A stretch of 64,000 bases of DNA from Hermatobates lingyangjiaoensis (taxonomy: Eukaryota; Arthropoda; Insecta; Hemiptera; Hermatobatidae), in assembly GCA_026182355.1 (NCBI GenBank), contig JAPFBL010000068.1, forward strand, positions 11,445,001 to 11,509,000. The letters are read 5' to 3'. Made by a program: the position numbers and the translations under genes. The notes under the pieces are model-generated. The model saw only the letters and a list, made by a program, of their open reading frames with translations, made no database searches and was not told where the DNA came from. Within the stretch, counting starts at the first letter, position 1. Every line of letters starts with the position of its first letter. Shown here piece after piece: positions 25,521 through 34,972 of this stretch.

Positions 25521-26420
25521 CCTCAAAATAATAATTCCTGCAAAATCTCGAGATCGAATTTTTTTACGATGACTACTTATTTCAAATATAGTAAAATCAT
25601 GGAATAGTCAAATATGAAAAATTATGGTAATGGCTTCAAAGATTGGATTAATTTGTAATCAAACAGGGATACAGCGTAAATTGAGAGAGTTCTGGACAAT
25701 TCCAGTTTTTGCAATGCCAGGTGGGAACTGTAGCTCCAATACAAGAACTATGTTAGTGGAAGAAGACTACAGGGTTTAAATATATATAATTCATTTGTGT
25801 TTTATATATATATATATATATATAAGTTTGGTGTATAGAAGGGTACATCAAACTCCTATAGAAGGGTACCATCCTTCTATAATTGTAATAATTGTATTAT
25901 TAAGACATCAGAAAGAACATGCTACGAAATCAGGATGATCAAGTCTAATGATTTTTTTATTTTCTGGTCTTAGACAAAACCATTTCAAGGAATTAATTTT
26001 ACTTCATTTGAACTGAGATCAATTTTTAATTCCTAAGACCTGATGAAAAAATATTCAGAAGGTAAAGAAGTAACAATAAACTGGTACCTGTTAACTCAAT
26101 GCTAATAAAGTGCAATTATATTAAAGAAAACATATATTTCTATTGTTTTTTGCACTTTTCCTTTATTACTCTAGAATATTACTGCGAAAAGTATAAAACT
26201 AAACCGGAAATGTTATTACATGTCCAGAGCTTTAGCAGTTTTGCCTGAGGCGTGGAGTAGGGCTCTGACCACACATCGTGACTGGTGTTACATGCCAACC
26301 GGAAAGTCAAGAGAGGAATAGACATATCAGATAGCCGAACCATATATTGAATTAAATATGGGTTTAGGGGTTTTAATTAGAAATCTAATGCAAACGTGTT
26401 GTACAAATTTGCTTCGTAAA
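25521..26420. other. AT-rich non-coding DNA with short (TA)n
   Basis: A (TA)n run lies at 25804-25824, next to two nearly repeated pieces (GAAGGGTACATCAA and GAAGGGTACCATCC). Nothing else was recognised. Confidence 0.4.
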
Positions 26421-26981
26421 TATAGGGTGTCCCAAAAAGAAGTATACACACATTAAATAATTGTATACCATTTAATTATTATTATTATTATTTGTTTATT
26501 TTACAATATGTGAAGGAATTTACAAACCTCATTATATCGTTTTGTCATTGGCTGTTCTCAAATTGCAGTCCGTTGTGGTCCAGATACCAATATGTAACGG
26601 AGCATGACGGTATAGCACACATTATTCAACAAGCTCCTTGGTATTTGCATGCATTCAAGTTCAATGATTGCTTTCAATTCAGTGATTGTTGTTGGTTACA
26701 TTGCACAAACATTGTCTTTTCGATATTCCCATAAAAAAAAATTCTAGTGGTGTAAAGTCTGGTGAACGTGGGGGTATTCAACGAAACCTCTCTCTCCAAC
26801 GCACCTGTTTAGAAAAGTCTCATCCAGGAAGAATCTAACATCGCCATGGTAGTATGGTGGTGTTTCATCCTGCTGGTAATAAAATTCCTGTTCCCCAAAA
26901 CGTTATACTTGACATAATCGACTGTTGAAGCACGTTTAAATATAAATAGGTGTATGCATCTTTTTGGGACACCCTGTATAT
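26421..26981 (-). mobile_element. Mariner-like DNA transposon, internally decayed, with terminal inverted repeats
   Basis: The ends are inverted repeats of about 27 bp: AGGGTGTCCCAAAAAGAAG... at 26424 and its near-complement CTTTTTGGGACACCCT ending at 26975, both next to TA, the usual mariner target. On the minus strand the interior encodes QDETPPYYHGDVRFFLDETF, then a frameshift, then RSPDFTPLEFFLWEY. These are the QQDGAPPH and SPDLTPLDFFLWG blocks, with two of the three catalytic acids of a Tc1/mariner transposase. The element is only about 560 bp, so the N-terminal half is deleted. Inactive. Confidence 0.85.
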
Positions 26982-29067
26982 AGGCTTTCCCACTAGAAAA
27001 CTGAAAATGTAGTTGACAAATTTCTTTAAGTAAAATATACGAAGAATTCTTACTCTGGATTAAGAGAATTTGTAATAAATTGCGAGAAACATAAATTTTC
27101 TGAGACCTTTGCTAAAACTGAACGTACTTTCATCAGTCTTATAACACCTATGTCATTGACTTCATTAGATTGTTTATGCAATGTGTCCCATCTTTTTTAA
27201 TGTCTTTGACCTTCTTCCTAAGTTTGTTATTATACTCTTATAAATTGTAGCAGGTATAATTTAATCGTTTCACTGTTAAACACAAAAATAATTTTACTTT
27301 ACAAAATTTTTACAAAATATAATACCTGTAATACTTTATAACATTTTTCATTTAAGTGTCCTTATTTATGATAGTTGAAAATGTCTACTAGAAACACGAG
27401 AAAGTTAAAGTATGTAACCTTTAACTACATACCAGTTCTTTCTTCTTCTCTTCCATGTATTATTAGTACACTCTATAATAATATCTATTCTACAATTTGT
27501 TTAAGTTACTTTTATTTAACTGTTTGTTAAATTGTATTTAAAACTACTGAAGCCCATAAATTAAACGATATAGTAATAGATATTTAGGGTTGGACAACAG
27601 AAACTAATTTCTTAAAGAAGACAACTGTAATGAACGACAGCTACCATAAGATAAATAGAATTCTTGTAATGTAATTTTTCCTATTTAGTTTGTGTACTAA
27701 AAATAATAATTTAATTTCTTTAATGAATTAACTTCATAAACAAAAAAACTTAGAGTTTACATAATTTTATATAGACTCATATTTACTATAAGTAAGCTTG
27801 TCGGCAAACCTATTTACTATTAATTTAATTAATTGATTGATCTGGTATATCTATTATTAATTTATCAAAAATGAAATGAGAAGTTTTTGATGTTGAAATA
27901 TTGTCTAAAATTTATTATTGAATACCATCACTAGATTAGAGGATTAGTAAAATGATGCCGAAATGTGGAAAGTTGTGAATCTTGAATAAGGGTTGATTAC
28001 TTCTGATAAATCATGGTCGGATTCAGAATATATGCCCTTTTATAGAACCCCTTATTCTTGTGATGTCATCATTGTCCATCAACCTTTATCTGGAATAGTG
28101 AAGACAAATTAATATCACCTTAAAATTATCTTTAGTTTTTTAAGACTAACCGTATTACTAGTAACTACGCGTGTAATGCTCGAGTGTGATGGATGGTCAT
28201 ATGAGTGCGGTCCAAGTTTGCCCCAGTGCTTAATATGAAGAATATTACGACGATATTTTGCGACCTTTGCATTAGGAGTCCATAGCACTATCATCTGCGC
28301 TAAAGGGACCTTTGTACAATAAGCTTCCAAAACCTTATATAAATGACGTTTGGTTTGTTAAGTCAACTAAAGATGAAGGCTTAGCTACTTGATAATCACA
28401 TTATGATTTTGAATATCAAACAGATAAAATATAATAGTTTTTCGATATAAATTGTAGTGATTTGATTATAATAAATTTAGAAATAAGAAATTTAATGAAT
28501 AATTTACGAGGATATGAAATGATTATTTAATATATCAGCAAAAGATGTTTATTATAGTTGACAGAAGTTTTAGAAATTACAAAATTAATATGAGTAAAAT
28601 ATTAACAGCATACAGTTTTGTCCGTAATCGAAAAATACACTTTGTCATAATGCCTATATTTTCTTCTTTTGACATATCTATTTCAATAAAAACTATAGAG
28701 TAAGAATCCCGATACTCCGGGTGATATAGGAAATATCTTCTTAATAAATTAATTCTAATAGAGGAGCTCTATGATAAAGTCATTGATTGTAACATTATTG
28801 TATCACGGTTTCAATAAGAAATTGTTTTTATTCCAAGATTGGAATGTTTTATCTGTTGAGGACAACATTCTTTTTTCAAGGATTCAATTTCAAATTCATT
28901 TCCATGACTATTCATAAGTCTTAAGGACAGACTCTACAGAAAGTTTTAATTCATTTAGATAAACTAGCACATCTTTTAATTTGGCCATTTATATGCTGCT
29001 TTCAATAGGGCAAACAAAAGAAAACATTAGTTTTTTTTAAAAATTCAAATTTCACAAAAATGTTGTG
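26982..29067. other. AT-rich non-coding DNA, nothing recognised
   Basis: No gene or repeat recognised. The 71-codon minus-strand open frame at 28115-28330 has no family match that I can see. Confidence 0.4.
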
Positions 29068-29317
29068 CATATGTAGCGGCAACACTGACGGAAGCCAGTG
29101 AAGAACCAGCTGTCTTTCACTTCTTAATTCGATTCTTCACTTCGTGGCATACTTTACCATCTGCTTTGCGGTTTTGCCGCCGACGATCTGGCCAGATCAT
29201 CGCTATAGGTAAAGACTTTGTAGTCTGTGTGGGGACCTATGTATAATGTTATATTGGATAACTTCTGTTGTAAATATGTATTCAACACAATAAATAGTTA
29301 TCAGAGCCCCACACATA
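29068..29317 (+). mobile_element. Probable solo LTR with 4-bp target duplication
   Basis: A 242-bp segment (29072-29313) starts TGTAGCGGCAACAC and ends GAGCCCCACA, i.e. TGT...ACA. It is flanked by CATA on both sides (29068-29071 and 29314-29317). It is more GC-rich than its surroundings and has an AATAAA signal (29289-29294) near its 3' end, as LTRs do. No internal retrotransposon sequence adjoins it, which fits a solo LTR left by recombination. Family (Gypsy or BEL) is undetermined. Confidence 0.55.
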
Positions 29318-29809
29318 AAAGAAAGAGTATTGTCTTAAAAATATTTTCATTATCCTCTTTACAACAGATCAATTTAGAGTTTATCTGCAATTAGGTGAAC
29401 ATGATTCCATTAAAAAAGAAGGAACTGTATGACCCAACAGATCACGGGCAGTCTTGTAGTGAAATAAACTTGTTAATTAGAAATTTATTAAGAAAATTGC
29501 ATTGTTTTAATGAGTTAATGTGGTATGTTAGAAGAATAAAATTGGTAAGTGTTAAAAGTTAACCCCAGTCAAACATATAGTTACTGATGCATTCCTTGGT
29601 CTGATGGATAGTTATGGAACAAACTGTTTGACTAATTAAAGAAAACATCAGTTAGTTGTTAATGAGTTTGATATTGTGTTTACTTATAATAAAGTTGAGT
29701 GTAGACCGTTCCAGATTCTTATTGTAGTTTTTTTTTTAATTCAATATATTATAGGTAAGGCAATACAGCGCCTCAGGATAGCTACTATGTTAATAATGGG
29801 ATGAATTAC
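29318..29809. other. AT-rich non-coding DNA, nothing recognised
   Basis: AT-rich spacer between the LTR and the Helitron remnant. Confidence 0.35.
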
Positions 29810-30580
29810 ACCAAATGAAGATATCGCAAAACATTAGAGCTAATGAATGAACAAACTCTCTCTCATAGGCTGATGCAAGTTGGAAATGGCTTAATGTGGA
29901 GCTCTCTCGACAATGTGCCCAAAGATACCATTGATATTCCACAGAAATGTATAAGTAATGATTATCTGGTATTAGACATGTTCCATAACTGCACTTCAAA
30001 AGTTAAATCATGTTGTATATAAACTAAAAATGCAGTCTGCCTCAAACTAAATGAGTGTGTGTAAAGAAAATTTCCAATAGAAACAAAAACTTATCTGTTG
30101 ATGCTGTAACGTCTGACGATCAAGAGGAAACCATGAACTAACCGATGGAGTTCATTAACTCACCTACCCCTTCTAGAATGCCTCCACATCGGTTGAATTT
30201 TAAGGTTAGATTCATCATATTGCAACAGAGAAATCACTCAATTACCCTGGTACTTTGGAGTTGAACATGCTTAGAAGTACTTAAGCTCCACGACCATAGC
30301 ATTGTAGCCTTCATCAGCGGGTCTCATGCACATGACCCAGTATTAATTCTAAGAATCGCACTCAATTCAAGTGATGTCAGCATCCCATTCGTTCTGCATT
30401 GCACTCAATTCTCAGTGAAACTTTCATATTCCATGACAATCAATAAAGCTCAGGACAAACTTACGATAAGGTTGGCATCTTCCCGATGCAGCCTGTATTC
30501 ACTCACGATCAACTTTATCTAGCTTTTTCAAGAGTGAGAGCCACAAATAACGTTCGAGTTGAGGAATGTCCTCCAAGTGA
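29810..30580 (+). pseudogene. Helitron helicase (Pif1-like) C-terminal pseudogene
   Basis: Translated in shifting plus-strand frames, the region gives in order: LMQVGNG...DTIDIPQ, YLSVDAVTSDDQEE, PMEFINSPTPSRMPPHRLNF, VAFISGSHA, SMTINKAQ, and MQPVFTHDQLYLAFSRVRAT (30486 on). This is the end of the Helitron Rep/Hel helicase: the EFLNSLTPSGMPPH.L block, then the helicase motifs AMTINKSQGQT and QLYVAFSRVR. Several stops and at least one frameshift (about 30465) break it. No Rep domain or Helitron termini were seen. Such elements transpose by rolling-circle replication; this copy is dead. Confidence 0.85.
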
Positions 30581-31476
30581 TTCCACTCATGGACTATATT
30601 CACAAGAAATATTGTTTAATATGTTCTTTAATTTGCCTTCAAACTTTTTTTCCGAGTATTTTTTTACCTAGGTACCAAATATTTATTAAAACATCTCGAA
30701 ATATCTCTTCTACAATTCTATGATATCTGATTTACGATTAGAACCTTAAATATTTTGGCATCACTTCAAAAAACCAATCTAGGGCTATATTTAGAATGTT
30801 TAGAGAATTTAGTATTTGATTACTTCATAAAATAATTGTGAAATGTTGCATAAATTACTTAATATATATTTTTTTATTTAGAACATGTGTATTACGATTT
30901 GAAGTATATATTTCTTTTTAAACCAATGGAGTGTTTAAAAATCTATATAATATATTTGTGCTATAATATATGGATTTTATTGTCATATCTTTTGAAAATA
31001 CATATGGAATGTGACATTTTCTATAAAGCGTAATATTTTTCATGGGTTCAGCTAGTAAATATTATTCTAATAATGCTAATAATGTAACTCCAAATTTTGA
31101 CAAATATCCAACATCTTCCTAATTTTAATTTAGTCATCATGTGTGTTAGTAATATAATCTCTTTTGAAGAACAGTTGACATCAGGAGAAGATCAAAATAA
31201 GAGATAAAATAGGTATTGAATCTGAGTGCCAAATAAATGTATACGCCTGACTGAATACATAACTTCCTCTTCATCTCCATTTTGATCTTGTCTTAATCAA
31301 AACTTGTTTTTCAAAGTAATATACACAAGGTTGTATTCTTCAGGGAATATTCAGTTTAATGTATAATACATTTTAGTGGACCCACTTATACAATGGACCT
31401 TCACTCTCTGTGTTACTCTTCTTGAATTTGAACTCGTATTGTGTCCATTTTGGATCGTCTTCCCGTTTATGAAGTG

Positions 31477-31479
<3 letters not shown>
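30581..31479. other. AT-rich non-coding DNA
   Basis: Nothing recognised except, at about 31438-31478, TTGTGTCCATTTTGGATCGTCTTCCCGTTTAT, here in two parts, which resembles the outer end of the 47.8-kb palindrome (TTTTGGATCGTTTTCC) and likewise runs into (TA)n. Confidence 0.4.

Positions 31480-31516
<37 letters not shown>
31480..31516. repeat. (TA)n microsatellite
   Basis: About 18 TA units, abutting a fragment of a PLE-like end. Confidence 0.95.
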
Positions 31517-31521
<5 letters not shown>

Positions 31522-31685
31522 AGTGTAATCGTAAATTAATAGGAAGCATTAGTATAAAATAAGTGAATAAAATGAATTATGGACAGCTTTTACATACGAT
31601 ATCTCATACCATAAGGAAACCATCAGAATACTGGAAATTCTTTCCAAAAAATTAACCAGATTTGAAATAGGCGAGAAAGTCGTAA

Positions 31686-31687
<2 letters not shown>

Positions 31688-31729
<42 letters not shown>

Positions 31730-31737
31730 ACACACAG

Positions 31738-31786
<49 letters not shown>
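31688..31786. repeat. Compound microsatellite (CA)n(TA)n
   Basis: CA run with CAGA interruptions followed by a TA run; it abuts the palindromic unit that starts near 31791. Confidence 0.95.
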
Positions 31787-31790
<4 letters not shown>

Positions 31791-32008
31791 GATTTCACAT
31801 AAACACGTGAAACAACAATCAATGATCAAACCACAATAAGAAATGGGAAAACAAGACTAAGATCTTTCAACCGTAACAAGCGGTCTTCGTCAGAGTCAAA
31901 AACCCAACTGAAAATCAGTTGGGTTTTTGACTCTGACGAAGACCGCTTGTTACGGTTGAAAGATCTTAGTCTTGTTTTCCCATTTCTTATTGTGGTTTGA
32001 TCATTGAT
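31791..32008 (-). mobile_element. Palindromic hammerhead-bearing unit, perfect 94-bp arms
   Basis: Arms 31818-31911 and 31915-32008 are perfect inverted repeats around a 3-nt centre. The minus-strand unit continues outward (31817 to 31791) with a tail containing the stem-loop TTTCAC/GTGAAA (31793-31798 and 31807-31812). The plus-strand arm stops at GATCATTGAT and runs into (TA)n. Each arm carries a hammerhead-like core: plus 31929-31971, minus 31855-31897. The tail resembles the 3' end of the autonomous PLE just to the right, so this looks like a non-autonomous derivative. Confidence 0.85.
31929..31971 (+). ncRNA. Hammerhead-ribozyme-like motif, short-unit family
   Basis: Stem I GACT/AGTC (31929-31932 with 31968-31971). 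Core CTGACGA (31933-31939), then one extra A. Stem II GACCG/CGGTT (31941-31945 with 31953-31957) closes a 7-nt loop. GAA follows at 31958-31960, then the self-complementary stem III AGATCT (31961-31966) and a T before stem I. All conserved hammerhead core positions (CUGANGA, GAA, UH at the cleavage site) are present. The extra nucleotide between core and stem II is unusual. The short palindromic stem III suggests activity as a dimer. An inverted copy lies at 31855-31897. Confidence 0.62.
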
Positions 32009-32071
32009 ATATATATATATATATATATGAAAACAAACCACAAGGAAAAAAAAGAAAACAGATGGAAAAAA

Positions 32072-32108
32072 TGCTCTGAGGCCTTTCAATTTATGTCATC
32101 AGAGAGCA
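32072..32108 (-). ncRNA. Hammerhead-like motif in the inverted left arm
   Basis: Minus-strand copy of the motif at 34775-34811, identical in sequence: core CTGATGA, GAA, AGGCCT, and stem I TGCTCT/AGAGCA. Confidence 0.5.
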
Positions 32109-32692
32109 AACAAGGTAAGAACTAGAAAGTAACATAAAAGGTATGTACAAGGAAGGTAACTAAACAGCTGGGAAAACAAGAGTCGAAAAGGCATAATAAG
32201 AGAAAAACAAAAATACCCAATACAATTAAACAATGCAAAATGAACAATAAGAAAATTAATTAAAATAAAAAATATAAAAATATAAATAGAATAAGAAACA
32301 AGTGTTATATATAATTCCTAACTATAAACAATATATAATAAATATAAACAAATAGATACAAATTAAATTAATGCAATATCAAAAAATAAACAATATTAAA
32401 TTATTAACAAAACAAGAATACATGAGAAAGTAATAAGTCAAATAAAAATTATGTTCTATTATTAGAATCCACAATCTGGTCAGAGTTCATGTTCAACGTT
32501 GCAAGTACATTTCGAAGGTCACCCACAGGACCAATTTGCCTAACTATACCTTCAATTAAAATTTCATCCAATCTAAAAAGTCCATGACTTATATTTATTA
32601 GTTTATCAAAATTATACTTAATTAGGGCACTTTCTACTAAGTTCCTTTCCACATCAGATGAGAGAAATATCAATTCTTTGGAATCTTCCCAT

Positions 32693-32726
32693 CATATTGA
32701 ATGATTTATTATTATATTGAATGATA
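32693..32726. repeat. Junction of inverted PLE copies with short direct repeat
   Basis: The 12-mer ATATTGAATGAT occurs at 32694-32705 and 32714-32725, exactly between the inverted 3' fragment and the forward ORF. It may record template switching or repair at insertion. The second copy supplies the ATG of the ORF at 32721, so this start is probably fortuitous. Confidence 0.7.
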
Positions 32727-34433
32727 ACAAAAGCCGATAAATCTGGAGCTATAGTATTAATGGATATGCCAGATTATATTTCAAAAATGGAAAATTTGTT
32801 ATCTGATTCCACTACTTATGAAGCGTTAAATTCCAATCCTACTGAGAAGTGTAATAGTTCATTTAATAGAAAATTAAAGAGTATTCTTAAGAATAATAAG
32901 GAGTTGATCGCCAGTTTCACTACTAGATCTCCCTCCTTGCCTTATATGTATGGGTTAATAAAAACACATAAAGATGGTAACCCGGTTAGACCTATTGTTA
33001 GCTCGGTTGGGTCTGTGGGTTACAAATTATCTAAATGGTTGGTACGCATTTTGTCGCCTTTGGTTGGTACTATTTCCCAGAGCCATATAAAGAATAGTTC
33101 GGACCTTGTCTCAAAATTGAACTCACTCTCTTTTCACAACTGTACTTTGATGAGCTTCGATGTGAAATCTCTCTTTACAAATGTTCCTGTTGAAGATGCG
33201 CTGAATTACTTAAAAACAGAATTAGATACAAGAAACTTTAGCATGCCTATTTCGGTGCCTGTCCTTATTGAATTAATTCGTCTTTGTGTTTGTGATTGTT
33301 GTTTCTCATTTAGGGATAAATTTTATAGGCAAAAGTTCGGTTTAGCCATGGGAAATTGTCTTTCCCCAGTTTTAAGCAATATTTTTATGGAATGTTTTGA
33401 AATGAAATTTCTTCCTAGGATTTTGCCAAGCAATGCTAGATGGTTTCGTTACGTGGATGATGTTTTGTGTGTTTGGCCGGACAATGAATGTGTTGCAGAT
33501 TTTTTGAATACTCTTAATAAGTGCGTTCCATCAATTGAATTCACTTTAGAACTTGAAAGCAATAATAAGTTACCTTTTCTTGATTTAAATTTACATCGTT
33601 TTGGGCATAATCTAAAATATAGTATTTATAGAAAACCTACCCATGTTCCTTCTTATGTGCATTTTTTCTCCGCTCATCCATCAAATGTCAAAAAAGGTGT
33701 TTTCAGAAATATGTTTTTAAGAGCGTTAAAATTGTGTAGTGAAGAATTCCTGAATGATGAAATTGAAAACATCTATCAAATTGCCTCATCATTAAGATAC
33801 CCAAGATCCCTAATAAACAAAGTTTTGAAAGAAACTAAAGAATCCTTAAGAACAAGAAATGAGAAAGAACCCTTTACAAATAGAAACCTTCTGGTTGTTC
33901 CCTTTAATCAAACTCTAAGAGACATCCCGGTATTTTTGAAAAAAATGGATATTTCAGTTGTTTTCAGTAGTGGTGGGAAATTATTAAACAGACTTGTAAA
34001 TAATTGTGAAAGAAAAGAAAAGGAAGGTTGTGTTTATAGGATTCCTTGTAGAGATTGTGATTTTTCATATGTTGGACAAACGGGAAAAAGTTTGCTTACT
34101 AGAGTGAAGCAACACAAATACACTATTAGGCGGCAAGAAGAATCAAGTGCCTTGTTCCAACATATTAATTCAAAAAATCATTCAATAAAATGGGAAGATT
34201 CCAAAGAATTGATATTTCTCTCATCTGATGTGGAAAGGAACTTAGTAGAAAGTGCCCTAATTAAGTATAATTTTGATAAACTAATAAATATAAGTCATGG
34301 ACTTTTTAGATTGGATGAAATTTTAATTGAAGGTATAGTTAGGCAAATTGGTCCTGTGGGTGACCTTCGAAATGTACTTGCAACGTTGAACATGAACTCT
34401 GACCAGATTGTGGATTCTAATAATAGAACATAA
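32721..34433 (+). CDS. PLE reverse transcriptase with C-terminal GIY-YIG endonuclease, N-truncated
   Basis: A 570-codon intact frame. RT domain: ADKSGAIVLMD at 5-15, LPYMYGLIKTHK (73-84) with PVRPIVSS, FDVKSLFTNVP (catalytic D147), GLAMGNCLSPVLSNIFM (about 207-223), YVDD (244-247, catalytic D246 and D247), LPFLDL and YRKPTHVPSYVH. This is typical of Penelope-like RTs, which are related to telomerase. C-terminal GIY-YIG nuclease: VYRIPC (438-443), a CxxC (C443, C446), SYVGQTG (449-455), R461, H465, and a probable catalytic E510 in ERNLVESALIKY. The enzyme nicks target DNA and primes reverse transcription of element RNA. PLE proteins usually run about 200 residues further upstream, so the N-terminus is missing and the start is accidental. 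The nuclease and RT residues are intact, but this protein is probably not functional. Confidence 0.93.
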   Translation: MITKADKSGAIVLMDMPDYISKMENLLSDSTTYEALNSNPTEKCNSSFNRKLKSILKNNKELIASFTTRSPSLPYMYGLIKTHKDGNPVRPIVSSVGSVGYKLSKWLVRILSPLVGTISQSHIKNSSDLVSKLNSLSFHNCTLMSFDVKSLFTNVPVEDALNYLKTELDTRNFSMPISVPVLIELIRLCVCDCCFSFRDKFYRQKFGLAMGNCLSPVLSNIFMECFEMKFLPRILPSNARWFRYVDDVLCVWPDNECVADFLNTLNKCVPSIEFTLELESNNKLPFLDLNLHRFGHNLKYSIYRKPTHVPSYVHFFSAHPSNVKKGVFRNMFLRALKLCSEEFLNDEIENIYQIASSLRYPRSLINKVLKETKESLRTRNEKEPFTNRNLLVVPFNQTLRDIPVFLKKMDISVVFSSGGKLLNRLVNNCERKEKEGCVYRIPCRDCDFSYVGQTGKSLLTRVKQHKYTIRRQEESSALFQHINSKNHSIKWEDSKELIFLSSDVERNLVESALIKYNFDKLINISHGLFRLDEILIEGIVRQIGPVGDLRNVLATLNMNSDQIVDSNNRT

Positions 34434-34774
34434 TTTTTATTTGACTTATTACTTTCTCATGTATTCTTGTTTTGTTAATAATTTAATATTGTTTATTTTT
34501 TGATATTGCATTAATTTAATTTGTATCTATTTGTTTATATTTATTATATATTGTTTATAGTTAGGAATTATATATAACACTTGTTTCTTATTCTATTTAT
34601 ATTTTTATATTTTTTATTTTAATTAATTTTCTTATTGTTCATTTTGCATTGTTTAATTGTATTGGGTATTTTTTGTTTTTCTCTTATTATGCCTTTTCGA
34701 CTCTTGTTTTCCCAGCTGTTTAGTTACCTTCCTTGTACATACCTTTTATGTTACTTTCTAGTTCTTACCTTGTT

Positions 34775-34811
34775 TGCTCTCTGATGACATAAATTGAAAG
34801 GCCTCAGAGCA
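34775..34811 (+). ncRNA. Hammerhead-ribozyme-like motif in the PLE 3' region
   Basis: Stem I TGCTCT (34775-34780) pairs with AGAGCA (34806-34811), 6 bp. Core CTGATGA lies at 34781-34787. A very short stem II region CATAAATT (34788-34795) is followed by GAA (34796-34798), the self-complementary stem III AGGCCT (34799-34804) and C17 (34805), after which cleavage would occur. Hammerheads in PLE ends are known. Here stem II is weak (an unpaired C, then at best one or two A-T pairs), so activity is uncertain and may need dimers. Confidence 0.6.
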
Positions 34812-34863
34812 TTTTTTCCATCTGTTTTCTTTTTTTTCCTTGTGGTTTGTTTTCATTGATTGC

Positions 34864-34882
34864 ATCACGTGTTTATTGTGAT
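34864..34882 (+). other. 3'-terminal stem-loop of the PLE
   Basis: ATCAC (34864-34868) pairs with GTGAT (34878-34882) around a loop GTGTTTATT. The short-unit family has TTTCAC/GTGAAA at the same place (48289-48294 with 48303-48308; 38108-38113 with 38122-38127; inverted at 31793-31812 and 37858-37877). The outer pair differs but stays complementary. A role in recognition by the PLE protein is inferred. Confidence 0.5.
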
Positions 34883-34890
34883 TTATCTGC

Positions 34891-34907
34891 ATATATATAT
34901 ATATATA

Positions 34908-34970
<63 letters not shown>
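34891..34970. repeat. Compound microsatellite (TA)n(TG)n
   Basis: Directly abuts the 3' end of the PLE. Confidence 0.95.

Positions 34971-34972
<2 letters not shown>

Larger units (their letters stand above)
32027..34890 (+). mobile_element. Penelope-like element, 5'-truncated, head-to-head with its own 3' end
   Basis: The plus-strand part starts inside the RT ORF at about 32715 and runs through the stop codon and 3' UTR to a terminal stem-loop (34864-34882), where (TA)n(TG)n begins. To its left, 32027-32692 is an inverted copy of 34190-34856 (about 666 bp). Every stretch I compared was identical, including the last codons of the ORF, the UTR and the hammerhead. Near-identity of the arms implies a recent event. 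The direct repeat ATATTGAATGAT at 32694-32705 and 32714-32725 marks the junction. The left arm stops at (TA)n about 35 bp short of the full 3' end. Confidence 0.92.

Noticed and set aside
32449..32673. Separate minus-strand gene
   Set aside because: It is the inverted copy of the last 74 codons of the PLE ORF, without RT or start context.
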